The position numbers and the translations under genes were made by a program. A stretch of 64,000 nucleotides of DNA from contig NZ_CP133784.1 of assembly GCF_034353875.1 (NCBI RefSeq), forward strand, positions 1,426,001-1,490,000, in the 5' to 3' direction. The notes beneath the pieces were generated by a model, which had not been told where the DNA came from, did not search any database, and saw only the letters and a list, made by a program, of their open reading frames with translations. Of this stretch, positions 45,201-55,681 are shown piece after piece. Position 1 is the first letter of the stretch. Each line of letters starts with the position of its first letter. The DNA is from Pseudomonas sp. MH9.2 (lineage in GTDB: Bacteria; Pseudomonadota; Gammaproteobacteria; Pseudomonadales; Pseudomonadaceae).

Positions 45201-45806
45201 GCGGACATCGTTGGTCGCCACCAGCGGTGCGCCAAGACGATCAGCCAGGGCAACGGCAGCGTGCAGGTGCTCTTCGTCATTAGGGCGGTTGGTGCGCTGC
45301 ACTTCCAGATAGAAACGGTCAGGAAAAACCGCCATCCATTCACGCAGTAACTGATCCGCCTCATCCGGATTACCGCCGAGCAGGGCCATGCCGATTTCGC
45401 CCTCTTTAGCCGCCGACAGTGCGATCAAGCCTTCGTTGGCCTCAGCAACCCATTCCCGCTCGACAATCACCTGGCCATTGCGCTGGCCTTCGATGAAGCC
45501 ACGAGAAATCAGCTCAGTCAGATTGCGGTAGCCCTTGGCATTCATCACCAACAGGCTGATCCGGCTCAGCGCAGCATCTTCGTCCTTGTTCGACAGCCAC
45601 AGGTCGGCACCACAAATAGGCTTGATACCCCCGCCCATGGCGGCCTTGTAGAACTTGACCAGCGAACACATGTTGTTCTGATCGGTCACGGCAACAGCCG
45701 GCATACCCATGCTGGCCAAGGTCTTGATCAACGGTTTGACCCGGACCAGACCATCGACCAGAGAATATTCAGTGTGCAGGCGTAGATGAACGAAAGAAGC
45801 CGGCAT
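42285..45806 (-). CDS. dnaE: DNA polymerase III alpha subunit
   Basis: This 1173-residue catalytic subunit of the replicative polymerase has an N-terminal PHP domain (FVHLRLHTEYSLVDGLV). The catalytic acidic residues lie in MPDFDVDFCMDGRD near residue 400. GPGRGSGAGSLVAYV and RPGPLQSGMVDDFINRKHG belong to the palm and fingers. The C-terminal OB domain follows (AGMIIALRVMKNKKGDKMGF). It is full length with no frameshift. It is separated from rnhB by a strong terminator, so it has its own promoter within 45807-45828 or reads through. Confidence 0.98.
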   Translation of the reverse strand: MPASFVHLRLHTEYSLVDGLVRVKPLIKTLASMGMPAVAVTDQNNMCSLVKFYKAAMGGGIKPICGADLWLSNKDEDAALSRISLLVMNAKGYRNLTELISRGFIEGQRNGQVIVEREWVAEANEGLIALSAAKEGEIGMALLGGNPDEADQLLREWMAVFPDRFYLEVQRTNRPNDEEHLHAAVALADRLGAPLVATNDVRFIKQEDFEAHETRVCIGEGRALDDPRRSHNYSDQQYLKSAAQMAELFSDLPEALENTVEIAKRCNIDVKLGTHFLPNFPIPDGMTIDEYFRKVSFDGLEERLSVLMPKDTTEDYEAKRQVYVDRLNFELDIIIQMGFPGYFLIVMDFIQWAKANGVPVGPGRGSGAGSLVAYVQKITDLDPLEYDLLFERFLNPERVSMPDFDVDFCMDGRDRVIEYVAEKYGRNAVSQIITFGSMAAKAVVRDVARVQGKSYGLADRLSKMIPFEVGMTLEKAYEQEEILRDFLKVDEEAAEIWEMARKLEGIVRNVGKHAGGVVIAPTKLTDFSPIYCDEAGDGLVTQFDKDDVEAAGLVKFDFLGLRTLTIIDWALKTINRERAKVDEAPLDIAFIPLDDKATYSLLQKAETTAVFQLESRGMKELIKKLKPDCLEDLIALVALFRPGPLQSGMVDDFINRKHGRAELSYPHIDYQYEGLKPVLAPTYGIILYQEQVMQIAQVMAGYTLGGADMLRRAMGKKKPEEMAKQRGGFIEGCTNNNIDPDLSGNIFDLVEKFAGYGFNKSHSAAYGLVSYQTAWLKTHYPAPFMAAVLSADMHNTDKVVTLIEEVRNMKLRLDAPDVNTSEYKFTVSEDGRILYGLGAIKGVGEGPVEAITESRLAGPFKDLFDFCARVDLKRINKRTLDGLIRSGALDRLGPYFEIEPKAYQANIDRNRSVLLAALEEAIQAAEQTARSHDSGHSDLFGGLFVEEDADVYANHRKAKELSLKERLRGEKETLGLYLTGHPIDEYEGEIRRFARQRIIDLKPARDTQTVAGMIIALRVMKNKKGDKMGFITLDDRSGRIEASLFAEAFHSAQSLLQTDAMVVVEGEVSNDDFSGGLRLRAKRVMSLEDARTNLAESLRLKVHADALKGDRLRWLGDLCKRHRGACPITVDYTGVDAKALLQFGEGWRIDPADSLIQALRDQFGRENVFLQYR

Positions 45807-45828
45807 GTTGATCCTATAGCGCGAAATA

Positions 45829-45864
45829 CAAAAAAACCAAGGCCCGGAGTGTACCGGGCCTTGG
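45829..45864 (-). terminator. rnhB terminator
   Basis: CCAAGGCCCGG and CCGGGCCTTGG are perfect 11-base arms around a 6-base loop. On the - strand a T tract of 8 follows. It ends the rpsB-to-rnhB direction of transcription before dnaE. Confidence 0.93.
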
Positions 45865-45905
45865 TCAAAACATCAGCCCAGTGAGACTGTCGTGAGCGGA
45901 ATTTG

Positions 45906-46514
45906 CTACAGCAGCTCGCGGGCTTCGTACGCGGCCCGCACCGGGGCAAACGAACGCCTGTGAATAGGTGTCGGGCCGAGACGCGCCAGCGCTTCCAGAT
46001 GAACGGGGGTTGGATAACCCTTGTGGCCGCCGATGCCATAACCCGGATAAATCAGCTCGAACGCCGCCATTTCGCGGTCCCGACTGACTTTCGCCAGAAT
46101 CGACGCCGCGGCGATTGCCGGAACTTTGGCATCACCTTGAATCACCGGCGCGCTGGGCACGGACAATTGCGGGCAGCGATTACCATCGATCAGCGCCAGT
46201 TTTGGGGTAATGGTCAGCCCCTCGACCGCGCGTTTCATGGCCAACATGGTTGCGTGAAGAATATTCAGCTCGTCGATTTCTTCCACTTCAGCCCGGGCGA
46301 TGTACCAGCACAGAGCCTTTTCGCAGATCTCGTCGTAGAGTTTCTCGCGGCGAGCCGGGGTGAGCTTTTTTGAATCGTTGAGGCCGAGGATCGGGCGGCG
46401 TGGATCGAGGATGACGGCAGCCGTCACCACAGCGCCACAAAGAGGGCCGCGACCGACTTCGTCGACGCCGGCAACCAGGTCTTCCACCAGATTGAAGTCC
46501 AAACCCATTTGCAT
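45906..46514 (-). CDS. rnhB: Ribonuclease HII
   Basis: This 202-residue enzyme nicks RNA in RNA-DNA hybrids and at misincorporated ribonucleotides. The active-site motif [17 protein letters not shown] has the first Asp-Glu. [20 protein letters not shown] and the later Asp in [10 protein letters not shown] follow, and [14 protein letters not shown] is the family ending. The start could be ATG 46514 or 46508. It follows lpxB by 11 bases, as in most gammaproteobacteria. Confidence 0.96.
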   Translation of the reverse strand: MQMGLDFNLVEDLVAGVDEVGRGPLCGAVVTAAVILDPRRPILGLNDSKKLTPARREKLYDEICEKALCWYIARAEVEEIDELNILHATMLAMKRAVEGLTITPKLALIDGNRCPQLSVPSAPVIQGDAKVPAIAAASILAKVSRDREMAAFELIYPGYGIGGHKGYPTPVHLEALARLGPTPIHRRSFAPVRAAYEARELL

Positions 46515-46525
46515 TTATTGCGAAC

Positions 46526-47665
46526 TCACTGTGAAGGCGACTGACCCAACAGGCCAAGCACCGCATCGGCGGCCTGATTGGAGGCGTCGCGGCGCAAGAT
46601 CCGGTGAATGGCATCGAAACCTGCAGTCTGCGCTTCGCCGCCATCGAGCAGCGGCAACAGCGTTTGCGCAAGGGTCTCGGCGGTTGCTGCGTCCTGCAAC
46701 AATTCCGGGACCAGCAAACGCTGGGCGAGCAGATTAGGCAAAGAAACGTAAGGGCTTTTCACCAGACGCTTGAGTATCCAGAAGGTAATCGGTGCCAAGC
46801 GGTAGGCAACGACCATGGGACGTTTGTACAGCAGCGCTTCAAGTGTCGCCGTGCCGGATGCGATCAACACCGCATCGCACGCCGCCAGTGCCAGGTGAGA
46901 GCCGCCGTCGAGCAGCAGCACCGGCACGTCGCGCCCTTGCAACAGTTGCTCGATCTGCGCACGCCGCTCCGGGCTGGCGCAGGGCAGCACGAAGCGAATA
47001 CCAGGACGCAAGGCCATCAGACGTTCCGCGGCATCGAAGAACAGGCCTCCGAGGCGCCCTACTTCGCCACCTCGACTTCCGGGCATTAGCGCAACCAGCG
47101 GGCCGGCAGCCAAACCCAGTTGAGCTCGCGCCGCAGCGCGATCAGCTTCAAGAGGGATGGTGTCAGCCAAGGGATGACCGACAAACCGCACCGGTACGCC
47201 CTTCTCTTCGTAGAACCGAGCTTCAAAGGGCAGCAGCGTCAGCATCAGGTCGCAGCCTTCGCGAATTTTCAGCACGCGCTTTTGCCGCCAGGCCCATACC
47301 GACGGACTGACGTAATGCACCGTCTTGATTCCAGCGCGCCGTAGCTTGAGTTCGATATTGAGCGTGAAGTCCGGGGCATCGATACCGATGAAGACGTCAG
47401 GCTTTTCGCCGAGAAGCGTTTGAACAAGCTGCTTGCGCTTGGCTAACAACTCTTTGAGCCGACCCAGCACCTCGACCAGCCCCATGACCGCCAGACGCTC
47501 CATCGGGAAGTAGGAAACCATGCCTTCGGCCTGCATCAGCGGACCGCCGACACCGATAAACTCGACAGAGGGATGACGAATCTTGAGCGCTCGCATCAAA
47601 CCCGCACCCAGGATATCGCCTGACGCTTCGCCTGCTACCAGCGCGATTCGCAGTGGCCTGATCAT
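46526..47665 (-). CDS. lpxB: Lipid-A-disaccharide synthase
   Basis: This 379-residue family-19 glycosyltransferase joins UDP-diacylglucosamine and lipid X at the inner membrane. Landmarks are [51 protein letters not shown] and [13 protein letters not shown], where most relatives have PGSRxxE. The start overlaps the lpxA stop by one base (TAATG). Confidence 0.96.
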   Translation of the reverse strand: MIRPLRIALVAGEASGDILGAGLMRALKIRHPSVEFIGVGGPLMQAEGMVSYFPMERLAVMGLVEVLGRLKELLAKRKQLVQTLLGEKPDVFIGIDAPDFTLNIELKLRRAGIKTVHYVSPSVWAWRQKRVLKIREGCDLMLTLLPFEARFYEEKGVPVRFVGHPLADTIPLEADRAAARAQLGLAAGPLVALMPGSRGGEVGRLGGLFFDAAERLMALRPGIRFVLPCASPERRAQIEQLLQGRDVPVLLLDGGSHLALAACDAVLIASGTATLEALLYKRPMVVAYRLAPITFWILKRLVKSPYVSLPNLLAQRLLVPELLQDAATAETLAQTLLPLLDGGEAQTAGFDAIHRILRRDASNQAADAVLGLLGQSPSQ

Positions 47666-48441
47666 TAACGCGTGATGCCGCGGGTCGAAGCCTGAATCGA
47701 CTCGAGGAACACGGCGACTTCAGGGAACAACGCAGCTGGTTCGGCGAGCTCGGCAATGGCTTGATCGACGGTCAGTCCCTGCCGATAGACCACTTTGTAC
47801 GCACGACGTAGCGCGTGAATGGTCTCTTCGCTGAACCCACGACGGCGCATGCCCTCGAAGTTCATGCTACGCGCCTCAGCCGGGTTACCAAAAACGGTGA
47901 CGAACGCTGGCACATCCTTGCCAATTGCAGTGCCCATGCCTGAAAAGCTGTGAGCGCCAATATGGCAAAACTGATGCACCAGTGTGAAGCCGGAGAGGAT
48001 CGCCCAATCATTGACGTGCACATGTCCGGCCAACGCGGTGTTGTTGACCAGAATGCAATGATTGCCGATCACGCTGTCGTGACCGATGTGGGCGTAGGCC
48101 ATGATCAGGTTATGGTCACCCAGGGTCGTTTCCGCACGATCCTGAATCGTCCCGCGATGGATGGTCACACCCTCACGAATAACGTTGTGATCACCGATCA
48201 CCAGACGCGTCTCTTCGCCTTTGTACTTGAGATCGGGCGTGTCCTCGCCTACCGATGAAAACTGGTAAATGCGGTTGTGCTTACCGATCTTCGTTGGGCC
48301 CCTGAGAATTACATGCGGCCCAACGACTGTACCCTCGCCAATTTCCACACCAGGTCCGACGATCGACCAAGGGCCGACCTCTACATTGTCGGCCAGGATG
48401 GCCGTCGGATCGATGATTGCGCGAGGGTCAATCAAACTCAT
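47665..48441 (-). CDS. lpxA: UDP-N-acetylglucosamine O-acyltransferase
   Basis: This 258-residue trimeric left-handed beta-helix enzyme adds 3-hydroxyacyl from ACP to UDP-GlcNAc, the first step of lipid A. Hexapeptide repeats fill residues ~1-180, and the catalytic His is in [14 protein letters not shown]. The C-terminal helical domain ([20 protein letters not shown]) is complete. It overlaps fabZ upstream (ATGA) and lpxB downstream. Confidence 0.97.
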   Translation of the reverse strand: MSLIDPRAIIDPTAILADNVEVGPWSIVGPGVEIGEGTVVGPHVILRGPTKIGKHNRIYQFSSVGEDTPDLKYKGEETRLVIGDHNVIREGVTIHRGTIQDRAETTLGDHNLIMAYAHIGHDSVIGNHCILVNNTALAGHVHVNDWAILSGFTLVHQFCHIGAHSFSGMGTAIGKDVPAFVTVFGNPAEARSMNFEGMRRRGFSEETIHALRRAYKVVYRQGLTVDQAIAELAEPAALFPEVAVFLESIQASTRGITR

Positions 48442-48878
48442 AGTTTACGTTCCGCGCAGATAATTTCTGCGGAACACACTGGCTTGCCGTCGACCGAAGC
48501 CTGGCACTCGAATTTCCAGATCTGACGCTTGCAGCTGATGAATTTAGCTTCAAGTATCAACTGATCACCCGGCAGCACCGGCTGACGAAAGCGCAGTTTG
48601 TCTGAACCTACAAAGTAGTAAAGCGTGCCTTCGGATGGCTTCACGTCCAGTATTTTAAAACCGAGGATACCAGCGGCCTGGGCCATCGCTTCAATGATCA
48701 GAACGCCCGGCATGATTGGGTGCTGAGGAAAGTGACCGTTGAAGAAAGGCTCATTAATGCTGACATTCTTGTACGCACGAATGCTTTTGCTCTCGACATT
48801 CAGCTCCACCACACGATCCACCAACAAGAATGGGTAGCGGTGAGGCAGGTATTCGCGAATCTCGTTGATGTCCATCAT
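48438..48878 (-). CDS. fabZ: 3-hydroxyacyl-ACP dehydratase FabZ
   Basis: This 146-residue hot-dog-fold dehydratase works in fatty-acid elongation and competes with LpxA for 3-hydroxyacyl-ACP, a balance that the adjacent genes reflect. [14 protein letters not shown] carries the catalytic His, and [25 protein letters not shown] the catalytic Glu. ATG 48878, followed at once by ATG 48875, gives the family length; the frame extends 18 codons upstream and no clear ribosome site is seen. Confidence 0.96.
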   Translation of the reverse strand: MMDINEIREYLPHRYPFLLVDRVVELNVESKSIRAYKNVSINEPFFNGHFPQHPIMPGVLIIEAMAQAAGILGFKILDVKPSEGTLYYFVGSDKLRFRQPVLPGDQLILEAKFISCKRQIWKFECQASVDGKPVCSAEIICAERKL

Positions 48879-48991
48879 TTCGGGGGGGAAGCCTGTAGTA
48901 AAGAGTGGGAGTACGCGACTGAGGCGCAGCACTCCTGTTGCAAATCAAGGAGGCAGTCTATTGGCTGTGCACGCTTGATATCAAAAGAGCA

Positions 48992-50047
48992 TCAGCCATC
49001 AGATGACTCATTACCGCCTGAGGTCACGGCTTCAACAACCTTTTCCAACTGTTGCAGGCGCCGCGCCATGTCATCCAACTGACGAATACGCGCCGCGCTT
49101 TTGCGCCATTCCGCAGCGGGCTGCATCGCAGTCCCCGAAGAATAGGCACCGCGCTCGGTAATCGAGCGGGTCACCATGGTCATACCTGTGACAAAAACTC
49201 CATCACACACTTCTATATGACCAACCATGCCGACACCGCCAGCGATGGTGCAATGCTTGCCAATCTTGGTACTGCCCGAGATACCGACACACGCCGCCAT
49301 CGCGGTGTGATCGCCGACCTGCACGTTGTGCGCGATCTGAATCTGGTTATCCAGTTTGACGCCGTTGCCGATCAACGTGTCGGCTAACGCACCGCGGTCG
49401 ACGGCCGTATTGACGCCGATTTCCACGTCGTCACCGATCAGAACACCCCCAATCTGCGCGATTTTCTGCCAAATCCCTTTTTCATTGGCGAAACCGAAAC
49501 CTTCACCGCCGAGCACGGCTCCCGACTGAATCACAACGCGCTTACCAATGCGTACATCGTGATAAAGCGTGACCCGCGGGGCCAGCCAGCCACCTTCGCC
49601 AATTTCACAACGAGCGCCGATAAAGCAATGGGCCCCCACTGTGACCCCGGCCGCGATGCAGGCACCGCTTTCGATAACGGCAAAAGCGCCCACGCTGGCA
49701 GTGGCATCAACCTGGGCGTCCGCCGCAACCACTGCAGACGGATGCACCCCAGGCAGAGCCTTGGGCTTGGGGTCGAAAAAATGGGAAATCTTCGCGTACG
49801 CCAGATAAGGATCAGCCACTAATAACGCTTCACCGGCAAAACTCTCCGCATCCGCTGGCTTCAGCAGCACGGCTGCAGCATGACTATCGGCGAGGAACCT
49901 GCGGTACTGCGGATTGGCCAGAAAACTCAACTGAGCAGGGCCGGCCTCTTGCAAAGTGGCCAGCCCGGTAATCTCTTTATCCGCGGCGCCACGTAACGTG
50001 GCGCCGAGGAACTCAGCCAGTTGGCCGAGTTTAATGGTCGCAGTCAT
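48992..50047 (-). CDS. lpxD: UDP-3-O-(3-hydroxyacyl)glucosamine N-acyltransferase
   Basis: This 351-residue enzyme performs the third lipid A step. The N-terminal uridine-binding domain (1-100; [17 protein letters not shown]) is followed by a left-handed beta-helix of hexapeptide repeats. The catalytic His is in [17 protein letters not shown]. The C-terminal coiled helix ([21 protein letters not shown]) binds ACP. It begins 2 bases after the skp stop. Confidence 0.97.
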   Translation of the reverse strand: MTATIKLGQLAEFLGATLRGAADKEITGLATLQEAGPAQLSFLANPQYRRFLADSHAAAVLLKPADAESFAGEALLVADPYLAYAKISHFFDPKPKALPGVHPSAVVAADAQVDATASVGAFAVIESGACIAAGVTVGAHCFIGARCEIGEGGWLAPRVTLYHDVRIGKRVVIQSGAVLGGEGFGFANEKGIWQKIAQIGGVLIGDDVEIGVNTAVDRGALADTLIGNGVKLDNQIQIAHNVQVGDHTAMAACVGISGSTKIGKHCTIAGGVGMVGHIEVCDGVFVTGMTMVTRSITERGAYSSGTAMQPAAEWRKSAARIRQLDDMARRLQQLEKVVEAVTSGGNESSDG

Positions 50048-50049
50048 GA

Positions 50050-50553
50050 TTACTTCAGCTGATTCATGCGCTCAATCACTTGGCGAGTGACGTCGTACTG
50101 AGGTTTGACATCAATGACAGCGCCGCGCTCGAATACCAGGTCATACGCGCCTTTCTTGATCACTTCTTCTACAGCCTGATCAAGTTTTGGCTTCAACTGC
50201 TTGAGCATTTCACGGTCGGCAACCGCTTTGGCTTCATTCAGCTCCTTGGACTGGAACTGGAAGTCACGAGCCTTTTGCTTGAATTCAAGCTCAAGACGCT
50301 CACGCTCAGGTTGCGCCATCTTGTCGCCACCGCTGACCAGACGATCCTGAATACCCTTGGCACTGCTTTCAAGAGTTTTGAGCTTGGTCAATTGTGGGCC
50401 GAATTTTTTCTCGGCATCCACGGCATATTTCTTTGCCGCGTCTGATTCGAGCAGTGCCATTTGATAGTTCAGCACTGCAATTTTCATTTCAGCAAATGCT
50501 GGAGTCGCTATCAAGGCCGTGGCCAAGATAACCAGCTGAGTCAACTTACGCAC
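50050..50553 (-). CDS. skp: Periplasmic chaperone Skp/OmpH
   Basis: This 167-residue chaperone holds unfolded outer-membrane proteins on their way to BamA. It has a signal peptide ([22 protein letters not shown]) and long helical arms rich in Lys, Gln and Glu (residues ~45-115), ending in the small beta-body strands [13 protein letters not shown]. It is directly between bamA and lpxD, the usual arrangement. Confidence 0.95.
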   Translation of the reverse strand: MRKLTQLVILATALIATPAFAEMKIAVLNYQMALLESDAAKKYAVDAEKKFGPQLTKLKTLESSAKGIQDRLVSGGDKMAQPERERLELEFKQKARDFQFQSKELNEAKAVADREMLKQLKPKLDQAVEEVIKKGAYDLVFERGAVIDVKPQYDVTRQVIERMNQLK

Positions 50554-50598
50554 GATGCACTCCTACAAAATCCGTTGTCGTTATCGGTGATCAGACGA

Positions 50599-52971
50599 TT
50601 AGAAGGTCTGACCGAGAGAGAATTGGAATATTTGGGTTTCCGCATTGTCCGGTTTTTTGACCGGCATAGCCACGGCAAAACTCAACGGGCCCAGTGCCGT
50701 AACCCACGTCACGCCGACACCCACAGAACTCGCCAATCCAGAAAGGTCGATATTACTGCACGTGACCTTGTTGCCACTTAACGTGAGTTTGCTGGAGTCA
50801 CAATTGCTGTCGAATACGTTGCCGACGTCCCAGAACACAGAGGTCCGCAGTGAGCGTTGATCTTTGATGAATGGCAGTGGGAACATCAGTTCTACACCAC
50901 CCTGGATCAGTACGTTACCACCGAACGGCAGCGGATTCTGATCCGGATCTGCCAATGTGCCTGGGTTAACACCCGTACTCGGGGTGCTACGCGGGCCCAA
51001 GGTGCTGTCCTTGAAACCACGAACCGAGTTGAAACCGCCAGCATAGTAGTTCTCGTAGAACGGCAGGCCCGAGGTTGACCCATAACCATCGCCATAACCC
51101 AACTCTGTGTGCAGACGCAGGGTGTAATTATCGGTTAGCGGGTGGAAATACTGACCACGGTAATCAAGCTTGAAGAACGACAGGTCGCTGCCCGGCGTAG
51201 TGGTTTCCAATACCAGGCTCTGGGAATGCCCACGCGTGGCGAGCACACCTTTGTTCAACGTTGACTCGGACCAACCCGCCGAAGCCTTGAAGTTGAGATA
51301 CTTATCGCCCTGCGCATTAACGAAGTTGAAAATCTCGTCGACTGTGTAAACGCCGGTCTTGATTTGGTCCTCCTGCACGGTAAGGCCGAAGGTCAAACGT
51401 GAGGTTTCATTGATCGGGTAACCGACGCTCACGCCCGCACCCAAGCTGTCTACGGCATAACTGGCTACAGAAACGTTAAGGTTTTTGTAGTCAGTGGTAC
51501 GGTAGAACGCGTTGTAACCTAGGCTCACGCCATCCGCAGTCCAGTAGGGGTCGACAAAGCCAAAGTTGTATCGGCTCTGGTATTGGCTGCGAGTCAGACC
51601 AATGCTGACCTTGTTACCGGTACCCAGGAAGTTGTTCTGGCTGATCGAGCCGCCGAGAATAAGGCCCGCGCTCTGGGCGAAACCAACGCTGGCAGTGATC
51701 GAACCGGACGCTTGTTCTTCAACGGCGTAATTGACGTCAACCTGATCGTCGGTGCCCGGAACCGCAGGCGTTTCGACGTTCACTTCTTTGAAGAAGCCGA
51801 GACGTTCAAGACGGGTTTTCGATTGATCGATCAGATAAGTCGAAGCCCATCCGCCTTCCATCTGACGCATTTCACGACGCAGCACTTCATCGGCAGACTT
51901 GGTGTTGCCACGGAAGTTGATGCGGTTGACGTAAGCACGCTTGCCCGGATCGACCACAAAGGTGATGTCGACTGTGTGATCTTCATTGTTCGGGGTCGGA
52001 ACGCCGTTGACGTTGGCGAAGGTATAGCCTTCGTTACCCAGGCGACGAGTGATCAGCTCTGACGTAGTGGTCATGACTTTGCGCGAGAACACTTGACCCG
52101 GCTTGACCAGCAACAGGGCCTTGACCTGGTCTTCGGGTACTTTCAAATCGCCGCTCAGCTTGACCGACTTGACGCTGTACTTCTCGCCTTCATTCACGTT
52201 GACCGTGATGTAGACGTTTTTCTTGTCAGGCGTGATCGATACCTGAGTCGAGGCTATATCCATGTTGATATAGCCGCGATCGAGGTAGTAAGAACGCAGA
52301 CGTTCAAGGTCGCCGGAGAGTTTTTCCCGGGCGTACTTGTCGTCGTTCTTGAAGAATGACAGCCAGTTGGTGGTCTTGAGCTCGAACAGACCGATCAGGT
52401 CTTCATCAGGAAAGACGCTGTTACCCACCACGTTGATGTGCTGGATAGCGGCAACCGTGCCTTCATTGATGTTGATCTTCAGACCGACGCGGTTCCGCGG
52501 CTGCGGCACAACCTCGGTGGCGACCTCAGCCGAATAACGACCTTGGGCAACGTATTGACGTTGCAGCTCGTTACGCACGCCTTCAAGGGTCGCACGCTGA
52601 AAGATCTCACCTTCAGCCAGACCTGACTGCTTGAGCCCCTTCATCAGGTCTTCGGTACTGATCGCCTTGTTGCCTTCAATGTCGATACTGGCAACAGAAG
52701 GCCGTTCGACTACAGTAATGACCAGGACATTGCCATCGCGGCCGAGCTGGATATCTTGAAAGAACCCGGTTTTGAACAGCGCACGAGTGGCATCCACCAG
52801 GCGACGATCATCCGCAGACTCGCCGACATTCAACGGCAAGGCACCAAAGACGCTGCCTGCGGATACCCGCTGGAGGCCATTGACACGGATATCGGAGATA
52901 GTGAAGGACTCAGCGTGAACTTCGGCGATCATCAGTACGGCAAGAACCGCAGTTAGCAGCAGACGTTTCAT
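50599..52971 (-). CDS. bamA: Outer-membrane assembly factor BamA
   Basis: This 790-residue protein is the core of the BAM complex, which inserts beta-barrels into the outer membrane. A signal peptide of ~20 residues ends in EVHAES. Five POTRA domains span ~21-420 (the first begins FTISDIRVNGLQRVSAGSVF). A 16-strand barrel follows, with the conserved loop-6 motif VRGF, and the protein ends in Phe (FQFSLGQTF), the barrel signature. ATG 52971 is chosen from AAGGAC upstream and the signal peptide; the frame extends further. Confidence 0.98.
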   Translation of the reverse strand: MKRLLLTAVLAVLMIAEVHAESFTISDIRVNGLQRVSAGSVFGALPLNVGESADDRRLVDATRALFKTGFFQDIQLGRDGNVLVITVVERPSVASIDIEGNKAISTEDLMKGLKQSGLAEGEIFQRATLEGVRNELQRQYVAQGRYSAEVATEVVPQPRNRVGLKININEGTVAAIQHINVVGNSVFPDEDLIGLFELKTTNWLSFFKNDDKYAREKLSGDLERLRSYYLDRGYINMDIASTQVSITPDKKNVYITVNVNEGEKYSVKSVKLSGDLKVPEDQVKALLLVKPGQVFSRKVMTTTSELITRRLGNEGYTFANVNGVPTPNNEDHTVDITFVVDPGKRAYVNRINFRGNTKSADEVLRREMRQMEGGWASTYLIDQSKTRLERLGFFKEVNVETPAVPGTDDQVDVNYAVEEQASGSITASVGFAQSAGLILGGSISQNNFLGTGNKVSIGLTRSQYQSRYNFGFVDPYWTADGVSLGYNAFYRTTDYKNLNVSVASYAVDSLGAGVSVGYPINETSRLTFGLTVQEDQIKTGVYTVDEIFNFVNAQGDKYLNFKASAGWSESTLNKGVLATRGHSQSLVLETTTPGSDLSFFKLDYRGQYFHPLTDNYTLRLHTELGYGDGYGSTSGLPFYENYYAGGFNSVRGFKDSTLGPRSTPSTGVNPGTLADPDQNPLPFGGNVLIQGGVELMFPLPFIKDQRSLRTSVFWDVGNVFDSNCDSSKLTLSGNKVTCSNIDLSGLASSVGVGVTWVTALGPLSFAVAMPVKKPDNAETQIFQFSLGQTF

Positions 52972-53006
52972 GAAGTCCTTTCTTATTCCAACTGGCAATA
53001 AACAAA

Positions 53007-53025
53007 TTGCCGCAAAATGCGGCAA
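53007..53025. other. Hairpin between rseP and bamA
   Basis: TTGCCGCA and TGCGGCAA are perfect 8-base arms around AAA. On the - strand it is followed by a loosely T-rich stretch, so it may be a partial terminator or a processing site between the two genes. Confidence 0.5.
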
Positions 53026-53045
53026 ATTCGCAATTCAGCGAAGCT

Positions 53046-54398
53046 TTACAGTCGACCCAGATCGTTGATCAAGGCAAGCAACATCACCCCAACCACTAAG
53101 CTAATACCGATCTGAATCCCCCAACCTTGCACCCGATCCGATAGCGGACGACCCCGCGCCCACTCAATCAGGTAGAACAACAGATGCCCCCCATCCAATA
53201 CTGGAATGGGCAACAAATTGAGAACACCCAGGCTAATACTCAGATAAGCGAGGAAATTCAGGAAGTCACCTACCCCTGACTGTGCAGAAGCGCCCGCCAC
53301 TTTAGCAATGGTTATCGGTCCGCTCAAGTTTTTTACAGAGAGCTCGCCGAACAACATTTTCTTGAGTGAATCAAAGGTCAGCATACTCATGGTCCAAGTG
53401 CGCCTCGCGCCCTCTCCCACAGCGGCCAGAGGCCCGAAGCTAACCTCTCGTAACATCTCTGGTGGCCAATCGACACCTTTGACTCCGGCCCCCAGATAAC
53501 CGGTCGCCGTTTTTCCCTCACCTCGCACCGCCAGCGTCAACGGCACATCAAGCTGAGCACCCTCACGTTCGATACGCAAAGAAATTTTTGCATCGGGTCG
53601 CAGGCGGACAGCGTCAACAACCTGCTGCCAATCACTCAACGCTTGACCGTCGAGCGCCACAAGCCGATCGCCGGCCTTCAGGCCTGCAGCTTGCGCCGGG
53701 CCTTTCGGATCAAGCTCCGCCAGCACCGGCGGCAAGGCCGGACGCCATGGGCGAATACCCAGCGAGCGTATCGGATCGGGCTCGTCAGCACCTTTGAGCC
53801 ACTTATCCAGCGCCAGCTCACGAGGAGAATCGACGGCCGAGCCCTGATCACGCACGCTGAGAGCCACGGTACCGCTCTCGCCCAGACGCCGCACCAGTTG
53901 CAAGTTCACTGCCGCCCAGCCCGATGTAGGCTCGCCGTCGACAGCGACAATCTCTTGCCCTGCGCTCAATCCACCCTTGTCGGCGATGCTGCCTGACTCA
54001 ACCGTGCCAATTACAGGACGCACCTGCTGACTGCCGAGCATTGCCAGGAACCAGAAAAAAACGATAGCCAGCAAGAAATTGGCAACCGGACCGGCAATCA
54101 CGATTGCAATACGTTGATACACGGTCTTACGGTTAAAGGCCTGATCCAGCTGATCGGCTGGCACCTCGCCTTCCCGCTCGTCGAGCATTTTAACGTAACC
54201 ACCCAATGGAATGGCTGCGATAACGTACTCAGTGCCTTTTCGATCATGCCAGCGAAGCAGCGGCATACCGAAACCCACCGAGAAACGCAAAACCTTGACG
54301 CCACAACGCCGAGCCACCCAAAAGTGGCCAAATTCGTGAAAGGTCACCAGCACACCCAATGCCACCAAGGTGCCGACAATCATATAGAGCGCGCTCAT
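53046..54398 (-). CDS. rseP: Site-2 intramembrane protease RseP
   Basis: This 450-residue inner-membrane metalloprotease releases the extracytoplasmic sigma factor by cutting its anti-sigma (in Pseudomonas, MucA; often called MucP). The zinc motif HEFGH is in the first helix. Two periplasmic PDZ domains lie at ~115-200 and ~205-300, and LLPIPVLDGGHLLFYLIE supplies the second metal-binding Asp. ATG 54398 has GGAG upstream; an adjacent TTG is in frame. Confidence 0.97.
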   Translation of the reverse strand: MSALYMIVGTLVALGVLVTFHEFGHFWVARRCGVKVLRFSVGFGMPLLRWHDRKGTEYVIAAIPLGGYVKMLDEREGEVPADQLDQAFNRKTVYQRIAIVIAGPVANFLLAIVFFWFLAMLGSQQVRPVIGTVESGSIADKGGLSAGQEIVAVDGEPTSGWAAVNLQLVRRLGESGTVALSVRDQGSAVDSPRELALDKWLKGADEPDPIRSLGIRPWRPALPPVLAELDPKGPAQAAGLKAGDRLVALDGQALSDWQQVVDAVRLRPDAKISLRIEREGAQLDVPLTLAVRGEGKTATGYLGAGVKGVDWPPEMLREVSFGPLAAVGEGARRTWTMSMLTFDSLKKMLFGELSVKNLSGPITIAKVAGASAQSGVGDFLNFLAYLSISLGVLNLLPIPVLDGGHLLFYLIEWARGRPLSDRVQGWGIQIGISLVVGVMLLALINDLGRL

Positions 54399-54490
54399 CA
54401 ACTTTCTCCGGGTACCTGCCTTGTACAGTGTGAAAGCCGTGTATGGGTTTCACACCACCACAATCGCCTGCGCCGTCTAATCTACCGCCG

Positions 54491-55681
54491 TTACCGCCCG
54501 TTGCGACCGAGCCATTGCTCAGCCAAACCGCGCGCTTTTGAATCTATCTCGAATACCGCATCGAGCTCCTCTACCGCAACGACGGGCTCAAGATTCAAAA
54601 CCTCATCAATGATACTCGCGATCTCCGGATAGCGGATGCGCCGCTCAAGAAACGCTGCAACGGCAACCTCATTGGCAGCGTTGAGCATCGCTGGCGCGCT
54701 GTTACCCGCCTCCGCTGCCTGCCGTGCCAGACGCAGGCATGGAAACCGCTGTTCATCCGGGGCCTGGAAATCCAGGCGCGCAATACTGAACAGGTCCAGC
54801 GGCGCAACACCCGAATCAATCCGATTCGGCCAGGCCAGCGCATGAGCAATCGGCGTACGCATATCCGGGTTACCAAGCTGAGCCAACACCGAACCATCCA
54901 CATAGTCAACCATGGAATGGATCACACTCTGCGGATGAATAACCACTTCAACCTGATCGGGCCGCGCATCGAACAGCCAGCAGGCTTCGATCAATTCGAG
55001 CCCTTTGTTCATCATGCTGGCGGAGTCTACAGAAATCTTGCGCCCCATTGACCAATTAGGATGGGCGCACGCCTGTTCTGGAGAGACATACATCAATTCA
55101 GACAAGGGCGTTTCACGAAACGGACCGCCTGAAGCGGTCAACAGAATACGGCGCACGCCGACCGAACCCAAGCCACCGGCATAGTCATTGGGCAAGCACT
55201 GGAAGATCGCGTTGTGCTCGCTGTCGATCGGCAGCAGTACGGCACCGCTACGCTGCACAGCCTGCATGAACAACGCACCGGACATCACCAGCGCTTCTTT
55301 GTTGGCCAGCAGCACCTTCTTGCCCGCCTCGACAGCTGCCAGGGTAGGACGAAGCCCTGCTCCACCGACGATCGCCGCCAATACGGTATCGACCTGAGGA
55401 TGAGCCGAGACCTCGCACAAACCGCGCTCACCTACCAGAACCCGTGTATCAAGGCCGGCAGCCGCCAGATCATCTTGCAGACCGCGAGCGAGATCAATGT
55501 CGGGCACCACGGCAAACCGGGGTGAGTGGCGCACACACAGCGCCAACAACTCTTTCAAGCGACTGAATCCTGTGAGCGCAAAAACCTGATACCGCTCAGG
55601 GTGACGAGCGATGACGTCAAGCGTGCTCAGTCCAACGGAGCCAGTAGCGCCCAGGACCGTTATTTGTTGAGGCTTACTCAC
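54491..55681 (-). CDS. dxr: 1-deoxy-D-xylulose 5-phosphate reductoisomerase
   Basis: This 396-residue enzyme makes methylerythritol phosphate, the committed step of the MEP pathway. The NADPH loop is [32 protein letters not shown] and [15 protein letters not shown] form the metal and substrate site; [17 protein letters not shown] completes it. The start is GTG 55681, which overlaps the cdsA stop (GTGA) and has GGGGGA upstream. A TTG four codons earlier would need a weaker ribosome site. Confidence 0.97.
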   Translation of the reverse strand: MSKPQQITVLGATGSVGLSTLDVIARHPERYQVFALTGFSRLKELLALCVRHSPRFAVVPDIDLARGLQDDLAAAGLDTRVLVGERGLCEVSAHPQVDTVLAAIVGGAGLRPTLAAVEAGKKVLLANKEALVMSGALFMQAVQRSGAVLLPIDSEHNAIFQCLPNDYAGGLGSVGVRRILLTASGGPFRETPLSELMYVSPEQACAHPNWSMGRKISVDSASMMNKGLELIEACWLFDARPDQVEVVIHPQSVIHSMVDYVDGSVLAQLGNPDMRTPIAHALAWPNRIDSGVAPLDLFSIARLDFQAPDEQRFPCLRLARQAAEAGNSAPAMLNAANEVAVAAFLERRIRYPEIASIIDEVLNLEPVVAVEELDAVFEIDSKARGLAEQWLGRNGR